Assembly (NCBI GenBank): GCA_039090855.1
Contig: CM077011.1
Location: 24,209,001 to 24,273,000 of the forward strand
Length of the DNA: 64,000 nucleotides
DNA from: Macrothele yani
Taxonomy: Eukaryota > Arthropoda > Arachnida > Araneae > Macrothelidae
Direction of reading: 5' to 3'
This document shows, piece by piece, positions 30,262 to 41,054 of this stretch (its first letter is position 1; each line of letters opens with the position of its first letter). The notes under the pieces were generated by a model, which saw nothing but the letters and a program-made list of their open reading frames with translations, did not search any database and had not been told where the DNA came from. Both the position numbers and the translations under genes were made by a program.

Positions 30262-32375
30262 GAAATCTACTGATGCAGGCATTCGTGAAACGGTTCAGTC
30301 TCATGCAGATCCAGAGTGAGCCGATTAAGGCTGACGATGTTGTATGTACGAGTGTTCAGCAACAGATTTAATTTTACGCTCATGCAAGCATACAAAAACT
30401 GAATCAGTGTAACGTCTGCTCTAATGCTCTTTCAGACATTCAGGAACGGAATACATTTGATATTGCTGCACCCATTCAGAGACTGATTAAACATGATGTT
30501 GTAGATGCAGGATTTCAAACTTAATTTAGTAGGATATGAAGGCTTGCATTCAGATGCTGATTGAGTCTGACGTTGTTTCCCAATTTCAGGAACTGACATA
30601 ATATGTTATTTATGCAGGTATTCAGGAAAACATCCATTTTGACGTTAATGCCGATTTTCAGGAACTGGCTCAGTTAAATGTAGATCTAGGTATTTCGGAA
30701 CCCATTAAATCTGACGTTGATGCATACGTTCAGTACGTTACAGTTTATGTTGTTGATGCAGATATTCAGGAATAGATTCATTTTTACGTTGATGCTGGTT
30801 TTCAGTAACTTATTCAGTCAAATGCATATCTTAAAGAACCAATTAAGTCTGACGTTGATGCGCACGTTCAGGAACTGACATAATTTGTTGTTGATGCAGG
30901 CTTTATGGAAACGATTCGTTCTTATTTTAATACAGGCACGCCGCAATCGGTTCATTCAAATGCGGATTTAGATCTTAAGGAAGAGATTAAGTCTGACGTT
31001 TATGCATACGTTCATGACCTGACACAATACGTTGTTGATGCAGATGTTCAGGAAAAGATTTATTTTGACATTGATGTAGACATTCAGAAACCCATTTAGT
31101 CAAATGCGGATCCAGACATTTAGGAATAAATTATTTTTGCCGTCGATGCTGGCATTCAAGAACAGATTCAGTCAAATGCCGATCCAGGCATTTGGGAAAG
31201 AATTTAATTTTGCCGTTGATGCTGGCATTCAAAAACAGATTCAGTCAAATGCCGATCCAGACATTTGGGAATGAATTATTTTTGCCGTCGATGCTGGCAT
31301 TCAAGAACAGATTCAGTCAAAAGCCGATCCAGACATTTGGGAAAGAATTAATTTTGCCGTTGATGCTGGCATTCAAAAACAGATTCGGTCAAATGCCGAT
31401 CCAAACATTTGGGAAAGAATTATTTTTGCCGTCGATGCTGGCATTCAAGAACAGATTCAATCAAACGCCGATCCGAACTTTAAAGAACTGATTAAGTCTG
31501 GCGCTGATGCACACGTTCAGGCAATGACATAATTTGTTGTTGATGCAGCGATTATAGAAACGATTCTTTCTTATTTTGATGCAGGGACGCAGGAATCTGT
31601 TCAGTCAAATGAGGATACAGATCTTAAGGAAAAGATTAAATCTGACGTTTATGCATACATTCAGGAACTGACACCATATTTATTTATGCTATATTCCGGA
31701 ACGGATCCATGTTAACGTTGATACAGATATTCATGAATTGTATTCTGTCAAATGCGGATCTCAGCATTCAGGAATCGAGTAAGTCTGACATGGATGCATA
31801 CATTCACGATGTGACACAATATGTTGTTGATGCAGATATTCAGGAAAAAGTTAATTTTGAGGTGATGTAAACATTCAGGCACCTATTCTATCAAATACGG
31901 ATCCAGACATTCAGGAAAGGATTCAGGCAAATTCAGATCCAGACATTGAAGAAAGGTTTCAGTCAAATTCAGATCCAGACATTGAAGAAAGGATTCAGTC
32001 AGATTCAGATCCAGACATTGAAGAAAGGATTCAGTCAAATTCAAATCCAGACATTGAAGAAGGGATTCAGTCAAATTCAGATGCAGACATTGAAGAAAGG
32101 TTTCAGTCAAATTCAGATCCAGACATTGAAGAAAGGATTCAGTCAAATTCAGATCCAGACATTGAAGAAAGGATTCAGTCAAATTCAGATCCAGACGTTC
32201 AGGTACCTATAAAGTCTGATCTGACGTTGATACATACGTTCAGAAACAGATACAATTTGTTTTTATCCAGGCATTCAGGAAGCGAATCATTCTTATGTTG
32301 ACACAGGCACTCAGGAATCGCTTCAGTTTAATGCTGATCCAGACATTCAAGAAACGTCTAATTCTGATTTAGTGG
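30262..32375 (+). repeat. 36-bp (12-codon) coding-like tandem array, ~2.1 kb
   Basis: Nearly every unit fits 12 codons of the type DADIQEPIQSNA / DVDADIQEKIHF, on one frame for long stretches. Three nested periods are visible: 36 bp (31925-32200, NSDPDIEERIQS about eight times), 72 bp (31140-31490, FAVDAGIQEQIQSNADPDIW about five times) and 144 bp (30700-31130, blocks starting KSDVDAYVQELT at 30707, 30845 and 30989). Stops and shifts cut it into frames of up to 99 codons. The units would be acidic, helix-compatible repeats. I cannot name a protein family. It is either a decayed repeat-protein exon or a minisatellite whose unit happens to be open. Confidence 0.85.
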
Positions 32376-32726
32376 TGTACCTTACTTATCTCTGACGTCG
32401 TACTAACTGCAATATGTTGTCGGGCATAACATAAATAATAAAAATATGGATAATTTGATTTACTAATTTTCATACCCTTTTGATACAGTACAAATAATCC
32501 GCAGTGCGTTTCTACAGAATATAAATATTTAACTCAAATTCTGCTAAAATAAAGGTTATGATCTCTTTCTAGTGTTTCAATTACTAAATTTCACTCGAGC
32601 CTGCTTGCATGAAGCCTGGATCGAATACTAAACAAAGCGCCGGTGTTTATCGTTTTGCGCATCTTGTTTCATCTCAACTATGGGGTCAGTAATTTTAAAG
32701 AAAATCAAGCAATGCCGTTTATACTA
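32376..32726. other. No recognised feature
   Basis: AT-rich flank between the 36-bp array and the mariner. No frame or repeat match. Confidence 0.4.
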
Positions 32727-33715
32727 CTGGGTTAGGAAGAAAGTAGTGTCTGTAAATGCAAACCAACATAAAACTGCTAATTACCGTAGTATATACAAGT
32801 AAGTACAAATCAGTCCACAATGCAGGAGATCTTGTGCCATCCTGATATTGGAGGACACACTTGCGGTTCGGCAGTGATGGTCATTTTGACATGAGCTATG
32901 CGTGCAGATCATCGAGTTGACGGCAGGACACATCGATGGTGATAGAGGTGTTGTCCGGCAGCAGCTCATAGAATACGACACCCCGCATACTCCACCAAAC
33001 TGACAACAGGACCTTACGTGGGTATAAGCTGGCTTTGAGAATCAGCATGGGCTTCTGTTTGGGGCCCAACCCCTGTTTCCTGGAGTTGACATTATCATAC
33101 AGGACCCATTTCTCGTCACCTCTCAAAATGCTGTTTAGAAACGGTTGAACTTCGTCACATGCGAGCAGGGAAACGCATTCACTAATAGGATTTGCTTTCT
33201 GCTCAACTGTGAGTTGATGGGTAACCCAAACTTACCTCTTGTGCACCTTTGCAAATTGATGCTCGTGTGGGTAGTCCCGAGCTGTTCGGCCAACTCCCGC
33301 GTTGTCACACGTGGGTCGTCTTCAGCATGTCCATATCCACTATTGCGGGTCTTCCCGCTTTGGGACGGTCTGACAGGTCAATATTTTCCTTTTGAAACCG
33401 TTCGAATCAACGACAGCACTAACGATGGGATATGGCATTCGAGAACACATTGTTAATGTTTCTTACAGCACTTGCAATGATGCTACCGCGACGAAACTCG
33501 TACAGTAGGCAATGCGGTTTGAGCTCCTTGTCCAACTCGATGTTAATAGGCGCCTACACCTTTAGCCTTCTGATGGATAATTGCCACTAACTTAAGCCAC
33601 CTACCTGCAGATGTCCCGACGGTGTGCTGCGTAATCTCAGTGTCCAGGGTGCGCTGTGGTCGGGGTTTCGACTTCGGGTACTTTGTCATTGGACATTACT
33701 TTCTTCCTAACCCAA
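32727..33715 (-). mobile_element. Mariner element with TIRs and TA duplication, internally deleted
   Basis: Inverted termini of about 24 bp (CTGGGTTAGGAAGAAAGTAG at 32727; the inverse ends at 33715) are flanked by TA. The minus-strand transposase is broken: YEFRRGSIIASAVRNINNVF and KENIDLSDRPKAGRPAIVD (HTH part), a 76-codon open stretch with MRGDEKWVLYDN (first Asp) and YPRKVLLSVWWSMRGVVFYE, QLDDLHA, then a ruined second-Asp region (QYQDGTRS). The third Asp is deleted. A relative starts at 62732. Confidence 0.88.
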
Positions 33716-34732
33716 TAAATACAGATGAGATTCAGGAAAGTACAAACTGACATTTCTTTGGAGTTTTGAGAGCGGTAATTATTAGTGTTGAGGAAAGCAA
33801 TGGAAAACACCCGGTCACGTAATTTTGGACAAAGGCGTCATGTAGAGTAAAAAAATGAGTTACATTTGTACAATGACTGAAATCAAATTACGTTGCATCC
33901 CAATACAAACGGAAACGAAACGAATGCCATATCTCGCAGTAAATCAATCAAATTCACTCTTCCTACAATCTTAATTTAAACCAAGTATCCACTCCCGATT
34001 TAAAACTACAAGTCTCAATGCAACTAATTGGCTTGCTTCTTTTTCCAGTTTTCTTATCGTGCTTAAAGATACCCGTATCCATTCTATAAGCTTGCGATTT
34101 TTGACTAGTTTCACGAAACATCCCGAATCTGAGAGACATCTTGTTAGCACAGTGAGATGTGACGATCAAAGAAAAAGAATCCGTTTTTAAAGAAATGAAA
34201 AATAAAAGGCTTAAAAAGCTCCAGGAGGAAGCTTATTAGTCGAAATTCTTCTTTCTATAGAAAGAAAAACGCTAATAAGCAGCAATAATTTACTTCAGCC
34301 ACTGAATTTGGCAGAACGAGCTTACCAGAAGGAATGTGTGGGCTTTGAAGCGTGTTCATAGATTTCTTTCGATGCCATCCTTCAGAGTACTACAGAATCT
34401 AAACTGCGGCTATTCAGATCAAGAAAAATAATAATTGGCTGCTGTAAGGATAAAGCATAAGAAAACCAGCATATCCTCAAAGCTGAATAAATTAGTTCTG
34501 AACAAGCGTAAGGATAAATTTCAAGAGAATTTTTAATTTGAAAATAAGTGAAAGATTTGAAAATAAGGGCAAACGGTGATATTTTTCTCGCAACTGTACG
34601 CATCTCATGCAGTTGTCCACTTAGAAGTGGAACTGACAGGAAAGCTAGAACAGACGTCGCTTTGCCTTAGTGATCTAAAGAGTTGATATCGCCCTTTATC
34701 TGCCGATGTCAGTACAGTTTCGAGTCTCGAGA
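33716..34732. other. No recognised feature
   Basis: About 1 kb without a repeat match or convincing frame; three unrelated short frames under 75 codons. Confidence 0.4.
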
Positions 34733-34870
34733 CCCGGATGAAGCATTGGTAGTACATTTGTCTATCTGTTTTTCGGCGCTGGCCCCATTCCTTACCATGC
34801 AATCGACACCCCTGATTTAGGGACTGGCGATTGCCAATAGCAAAACGAGTTGGTTGTTAAACCACAAGGA
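34733..34870 (+). mobile_element. SINE-A remnant, old
   Basis: Only the body is recognisable: CCCTGATTTAGGGACTGGCG, ATTGCCAATAGC, GAGTTG and GGTTGTTAAACC correspond in order to the 3' half of SINE-A. Confidence 0.5.
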
Positions 34871-34959
34871 AGTCAAATAATTACATTCGCGTTTTCGCCT
34901 ACATCTGCAGATTATGGCAGGGCAAAACCCAAAGGTAAGAAGCGTTCTTCTCTGATATC

Positions 34960-34960
<1 letters not shown>

Positions 34961-35011
<51 letters not shown>

Positions 35012-35012
35012 G
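34961..35012. repeat. (TC)n(TA)n microsatellite at the 5' end of LINE copy 1
   Basis: About 33 bp of TC followed by 18 bp of TA, directly before the LINE 5' sequence. LINE copy 2 has the same kind of tract at its 5' end (48803-48957). Confidence 0.9.
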
Positions 35013-38000
35013 TTATACCGCCCATAGCGGTATAACTATACCATCGGGATTAGAGGAAATTCTATCCCACACTCACCAACCCGCTTGGCCAGCGTGGTGA
35101 GTTATGGCCAAACCCCTCCAAAATGATTCCACAACTTAAATCTTGGCCCTCAGTCTCCGGCAGCTGGAATGTACCTGGCCAAGGCAGCGGCCAGTGCGAC
35201 ATGAAGGCAGAGGGTGCTAAGAATCCCCGGAGAACCGGACTAGGCTGCCATCTGATGCTGACCTTGGCTACTTACAATGGACGCTCCCTATCTTCTGATT
35301 CAAGGCTTCTTGAATTGGAAGAGGAACTACAAAGGATCAAGTGGGACATCGTGGGGCTAAGTGAGGTAAGGAGAAAAGGAGAAGATCTCATCGAACTGAA
35401 AAGTGGACATCTCTTCTACTATCGTGGGACAGATACTGGCAGAACTAGTGGTGTTGGATTTATAATAAACAAGAAACTGAAGGATAAAGTTGTAGAAGTT
35501 GAAAGTTCCTCTGACAGAGCTGCACGACTTGTTATCCAACTCTCGAAAAGATACCAGGCTCAGATTATTCAAACTTATGCACCCACCACAAGTCATCCTG
35601 AAGAAGAAATTGAAGAATTTTATGAGGAAATTTGTCATCTAAATAATAAAGGTAAGCAGCACTTGAAAATAATTATGGGAGATTTCAATGCAAAAATAGG
35701 GCAACGGCAACAGAATGAAACTTCAGTAGGTAAATTCGGTCATGGCAACAGAAACCAGCGTGGAAATACTCTCGTTGAGTTTGCAGAGACAGAAGGGTTT
35801 TTCATCTTGAACTCCTTCTTCAAGAAAAAGCCACACAGGAAATGGACATGGAGACATCCAAATGGGACGACAAGTGAAATTGATTTTATTATGTGTAACA
35901 AAAAATTCGTCATAGAAGACTGCAGTGTGCTAAACAAGTTCAACACAGGTAGTGACCATAGATTGGTGAGATGTAAGATGCACCTCAACACTAAACTTGA
36001 ACGTGGCAAGCTCATAAGACAAACAAAATCTATTGACATAACCAACCTTAAAAAACACCATAATACCTTCAAGTTAGAACTGAAGAACAGGTTCTCTGCT
36101 ATAGAAGGCCTAACATCGGAAGAAGTGGACATCTCTGAAGTTAACAGAAAAGTAACCAAAGCTCTTATGGAAACAGCAACAAAATTAGCTGGGTCTAAGA
36201 ACAAATTGCATATGAACAAATTATCAGGAAAAACCAAAATGTTGATGCAAAAAAGAAGAGAGATGAGGACAACTAAAGATGTGACTTCCAAAGTGGAATA
36301 TATAGAGCTATGCAAGACAGTAAGAAAAAGTATCACTGAAGACGTAAGGAAATTCAACTGTGAACTAGTGAGGAAAGCAATTGAAAACAACCAAAGCCTA
36401 AAGATAGCAAAGGGACATCTCAGTAAGGGAAGAAAACAGATTATGGCACTGAGAAAAGAAGATGGTTCTGTAACAAGAAATAGAGGCGAAATTTTGACAA
36501 GAGTGAAAGATTTCTACTCCAAATTATATGAAAGGGATGATATATGCACTCCAGACATCATGAAAGATACCAGTACCAGAGTTCCTCCAGTCCTTCCAGC
36601 AGAAGTTGCACATGCAATCAAGAACATGAAGCGAGGAAAAGCTCCAGGAGAAGATGGAATTCCTGTAGACATCATACAAGAAGCAAGTGGAGAAATCGAA
36701 ACAGTACTCGCCCAAATTTTCACTCGATGCCTTAATGAAGGAAAGATTCCTGAGGATTGGAACACCGCTACAATGATCCTGCTACATAAGAAAGGTGACA
36801 TTGAGGATCTCGGAAACTACAGACCTATCAGCCTCCTATCAGTAGTTTATAAAATCTTCACTAAAGTTCTTTCACACCGCTTGAAGGTAACACTGGACAT
36901 GGCTCAACCGAGAGAACAAGCTGGATTCAGGAGTGGCTACAGCACAATAGATCATATCTACGTGATGAGAGAACTAATTGAAAGAGCGAGGGAATATGAA
37001 CTTCCATTGTGCATGGCTTTTATCGATTATGAAAAAGCCTTTGATTCGGTGAAACCATCAGCAGTTACAATGGCTCTGAAAACCTGCGGTATTGAAGATG
37101 CATACATTAATATTATTAATAACATCTATGAAAATGCAAGTGCAAAGATTAGGCTGTTTGAAAACACAACACACGTAAAAATTGGAAAGGGAGTGAGACA
37201 AGGTGACACCATATCTCCGAAGCTCTTCAATGCCACATTGGAGGGTGTTTTTCAGTCGCTGAGCTGGGAAAACAAAGGGATAAAGATTAATGGAGATTAT
37301 CTAACCCACCTTCGTTTTGCTGATGACGTAGTCATTTTTTTGCAACTACCCCATCAGAGCTGCAGAGTATGATCCAGGAACTTGCGGACAAGAGTAAAGA
37401 AGTGGGATTAAAAATGAACTTTCAGAAGACAAAAGTGATGTTCAATGCTTTTACAAGAAATGAAGATTTATCGATTGACGGAGAAAAGCTGGAGATAACA
37501 GACACGTACGTTTATCTTGGACAGCAGATATCAAGTGAGGGTCACATTGATGAAGAAATTAATCGGCGTACAAAACTTGCCTGGAGAGCTTTTGGAAGAA
37601 ACAGCATAATTTTCAAGAGTAATATGCCATTATGTCTTAAAAGAAAAATGTTTGATCAATGCATCCTTCCAGTGCTTACGTATGGTGCAGAGACGTGGAC
37701 CTTAACTAAAAGAGACATACAAAGGCTGCAGACAACTCAAAGAAGCATGGAGAGGTGCATGCTTGGTGTAACCAGGAGAGATAAGAAGAGGAACTCGTGG
37801 ATCCGAAAAATGACAAGAGTGGAAGACATCATGATCAGAGTTAAATCCCTGAAATGGCAATGGGCTGGACATACTGCCAGAAGGACAGATCATCGATGGA
37901 CAGCCGAAATTTTAGATTGGATTCCAAGGGACAGGAAAAGACCCAGAAGAAGACCACATGGGAGATGGGTGGATGAAATTCGAAAGTATGCAGGGGTGAC

Positions 38001-38084
38001 ATGGAGGAGACTGGCACAAGACAGACCGTTGTGGAGGAAACTTGGGGAGACCTTCGTCCAGCAGTGGATTGATAATGGTTGACA

Positions 38085-38090
<6 letters not shown>
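35013..38090 (+). mobile_element. RTE-type LINE, near full length, copy 1
   Basis: The 5' end has a hairpin (AGTTATACCGC, loop CCATA, inverse). A short leader precedes one coding region of 35123-38082, which in turn runs directly into GATGATGATGATGA with almost no 3' UTR, typical of the RTE clade. Copy 2 on the minus strand matches throughout. Confidence 0.9.
35123..38082 (+). pseudogene. RTE LINE polyprotein: endonuclease plus reverse transcriptase, one frameshift
   Basis: From the Met near residue 45 (LTLATYNGRS), an AP-type endonuclease runs to about residue 285: LSEVRRKGE (Glu 81), TYAPTTSH, GDFNAKIG (about 186-193), SEIDFIM and GSDHRLV. Then a linker and the reverse transcriptase with PGEDGIPVDII, NYRPISLLSVVYKIFTKVLS, AFIDYEKAFDSV, GVRQGDTISPKLF and FADDVVIF (Asp pair at 734-735). 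A run of seven T at 37335-37341, where other copies have five, shifts the frame; the second frame (37369-38082) carries LGQQISSEGH, LTYGAETWTL and the RTE C-terminal RRDKKRNSWIR...WQWAGHTAR region. An upstream Met at 35123 exists, but copy 2 has a stop between it and Met 45, so Met 45 is the safer start. One indel is the only clear lesion. Confidence 0.9.
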
Positions 38091-38789
<699 letters not shown>

Positions 38790-39366
38790 TATAATGAATT
38801 AGCTTTGTTTATCTTTTTGCTAAGCTAATTATTATGAATGAATAATGCTCTACGCTTCAAAATAATGAATTCCCAAAAGGGTGTTGTTACTCGTTAATTA
38901 TGAACTTAAACAAAGTCTCAACGCTGGTTATTTATATTAAGTAATCAAAGTCATAAACCTAACAGCCAGACAGAGGTCTGACAAAACTAAGAATTGAAAA
39001 AGACTGAACTTACAGAACAACTTGTTTATTATGATGACTCCTGGTCAACTAAGGCACTCATATATCACTACTACATAACAACACACTGCAACGCAACACA
39101 ACACACCACCAACAACACCAACCACCCTCAACTCCAACGCAACAACACACAACTACAACGCAACTCCAACGCAACAACACAACTACACTTCTCGATGAAC
39201 GCGCCTATATACGAGCTACCACCACGTCATGACTTACACTCATTGCCAGATCTCATTAAGCGGGTGAAATAATATTCCGTTCAGTAGGAAGATAATTTAC
39301 ATAGTAAAATAAAATAACCAGAGATAGTAAAATCAAAAGGAAAGTGAATATAGAGTATACGTTACA
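38790..39366 (-). repeat. Gypsy 3' LTR
   Basis: On the minus strand it starts TGTAACGTATACTC and ends TTCATTATA. It contains a C/A-rich stretch of ACAACACA and CAACGCAACA repeats and is preceded by the purine tract. Confidence 0.93.
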
Positions 39367-39380
39367 TCATCTCCCCTTAA

Positions 39381-39382
<2 letters not shown>
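39367..39382 (-). promoter_or_regulatory. Gypsy polypurine tract
   Basis: Minus strand AATTAAGGGGAGATGA directly before TGTAACG of the 3' LTR; an A-rich run lies upstream. Nearly the same as in the TRIM-like element. Confidence 0.85.
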
Positions 39383-39411
<29 letters not shown>

Positions 39412-39600
39412 ATCAATTTTGGAGTGTAAGTCGTACATTTCGATGATTGACGTTTCTCGATCTTTTTTTGATTTGTTGTTTGGTGGTAGCCGTATTTACA
39501 TTATCAACTTGGCATAACAATTTACGAATCTGTATTCGACTGTGAAATTTGTAGTGTAGAACAAACCAAACCTGCATCGGCATACTTTCCTTTTATTCTG

Positions 39601-39925
39601 CCTAGCAGGAATCACTTTTTAATTTCAAATTACGTGCGCATCATTCGTTGAAATACATAACAACTGTATCAGCAGCGAAGATTGCCTGAAGCTGCCTAAC
39701 AGTAACAATTTTATTATTTTCATTTCAAATTACGTTTGCCTCATGCGTTGAAATACAGAACAACTGTATCAGCAGCGAAATTTACCTGGAGCTGCCTAAC
39801 AGTAACAATTTTATTATTTTCATTTCAAATTACGTTTGCCTCATGCGTTGAAATACAGAACAACTGTATCAGCAGCGAAATTTACCTGGAGCTGCCTAAC
39901 AGTAACAATTTTATTATTTTACCCC
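39601..39925. repeat. 100-bp tandem repeat in the Gypsy 3' noncoding region
   Basis: AGTAACAATTTTATTATTTT recurs at 39701, 39801 and 39901, with an older unit from 39601. The last two units are practically identical. Confidence 0.9.
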
Positions 39926-40111
39926 TAAGCACATAGATATATACAAAAAAAGTGGATTAGTAGATGGACATAGAAGAAATATAAAAAAAAACACACATAT
40001 ATACACAAAAAGAATGCATAGGCCCACACGAAAAAAAGAAATTCTGACACGCCAACTGGTCGAGCAGGAAAAACAATAAACTGAGAAAAGAACCTGTCCA
40101 CGAGAACTTAC

Positions 40112-41054
40112 TTATCTCGAGGACGCATAAAAAATTCTAGTGCGAAAACGTTTTCCAGGCCTAATGGGACTGGGGAAATCAGGTGGCTTGGATAACTTCC
40201 GGGACGGTAATGGAACATCGGTCTGTTGTCGGTCAGGAATCTGGCGGTCTGGAAATCCCTGCGGCTGAGAAGAACGGTCAGAAGTCTGGCGGTCCGGAAT
40301 CCCTTGCGGCTGAGAAGAACGGTCAGGAGTCTGGCGGTCTGGAAATCCCTGCTGCGGCTGATAGGAACGGTCAGGAGTCTGGCGGTCTGGAAATCCCTGC
40401 GGCTGAGAAGAACGGTCAGGAACGTCAGAAGTCTGGCGGTCCGGAAATCCCTGCTGCGGCTGATAGGAACGGGCTCCCCCAGGCTTTGGATATGAAGTCC
40501 CTTGATGCTGGGGCCCGTTGTGTCCTTCCAGTATCTTTTTGGAGGGACGTGTCTCCGGCCACATCGCTTGTTTTCGTTTACGCCCACGGGGCATGATAGT
40601 AGTAGCAGGCATCGGCCCTGTTTGCCCTGAACGGAGGTTCCAGGGGCGAAACCCGGGCGGATGCAAAGATTTCTGCCTTCGTCGCTGTTGCGGCGAAGCA
40701 GATTGGGGAGACAAGTGACGTTTGCGCCCAGCTTTTGGTGGTGCTGGACGGTGTGGAATATTAAATGTTGGATTCATAACTGACAAATCCGAAATGTCCG
40801 ACGCCTCTGAGTCGCTGCTATAATTCAGCGGTCGTGCAGGGCGATGTTTGGATTTGCCTATAGGAATACTTTCCGATGAGGTATTCAAAGAAGAAGTATC
40901 CCGCGTTGGTGCAGAGGTAGCCGGAAACGGCGCAACAATAGTCTTGGCAATGGTTGGAGGGAAAGGAACGATACTAGTATTCGACGAACTCGATTCGAGC
41001 CTTGGTCTCACGGGAGAATCAGGTTGCGGTTGTAGAAACTCGTCTGGAGGGGGA
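40112..41054 (-). CDS. Gypsy extra 3' open frame (ORF3), Pro/Gln/Arg-rich
   Basis: About 300 codons, open from just after a TGA near 41057 and overlapping the end of pol in a different frame by some 35 bases. There is no early ATG; the first inside lies at VMNPTFNIPH. The N-terminal part is Ser/Pro-rich, the middle basic (GRKRHLSP, QQRRRQKSL, MPRGRKRKQ), and the last 120 residues carry six to seven copies of a 13-17 residue repeat around SQPQGFPDRQTPDR. There is no zinc finger, transmembrane segment or env feature. It might be reached by a second frameshift as a Pol tail, or from a spliced RNA. A basic, disordered nucleic-acid-binding role is only a guess. Confidence 0.6.

Noticed and set aside
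31883..32182. Minus-strand 99-codon frame (LDLNLTESFLQC repeats)
   Set aside because: Antisense of the 36-bp array; open only because of the repeat. The plus-strand reading is better supported.
35740..36390. 216-codon minus-strand frame and similar ones at 36514-36801 and 47427-48080
   Set aside because: Antisense shadows of LINE coding regions.
37335..37372. Programmed frameshift in the LINE RT
   Set aside because: Copies 2 and 4 have five T and an in-frame continuation, so the seven-T run is a mutation or sequencing error.
40183..40596. Plus-strand 137-codon frame with ESGGLEIPAAEKNGQ repeats
   Set aside because: Antisense of the repeat part of Gypsy ORF3; the minus-strand frame is longer and linked to pol.
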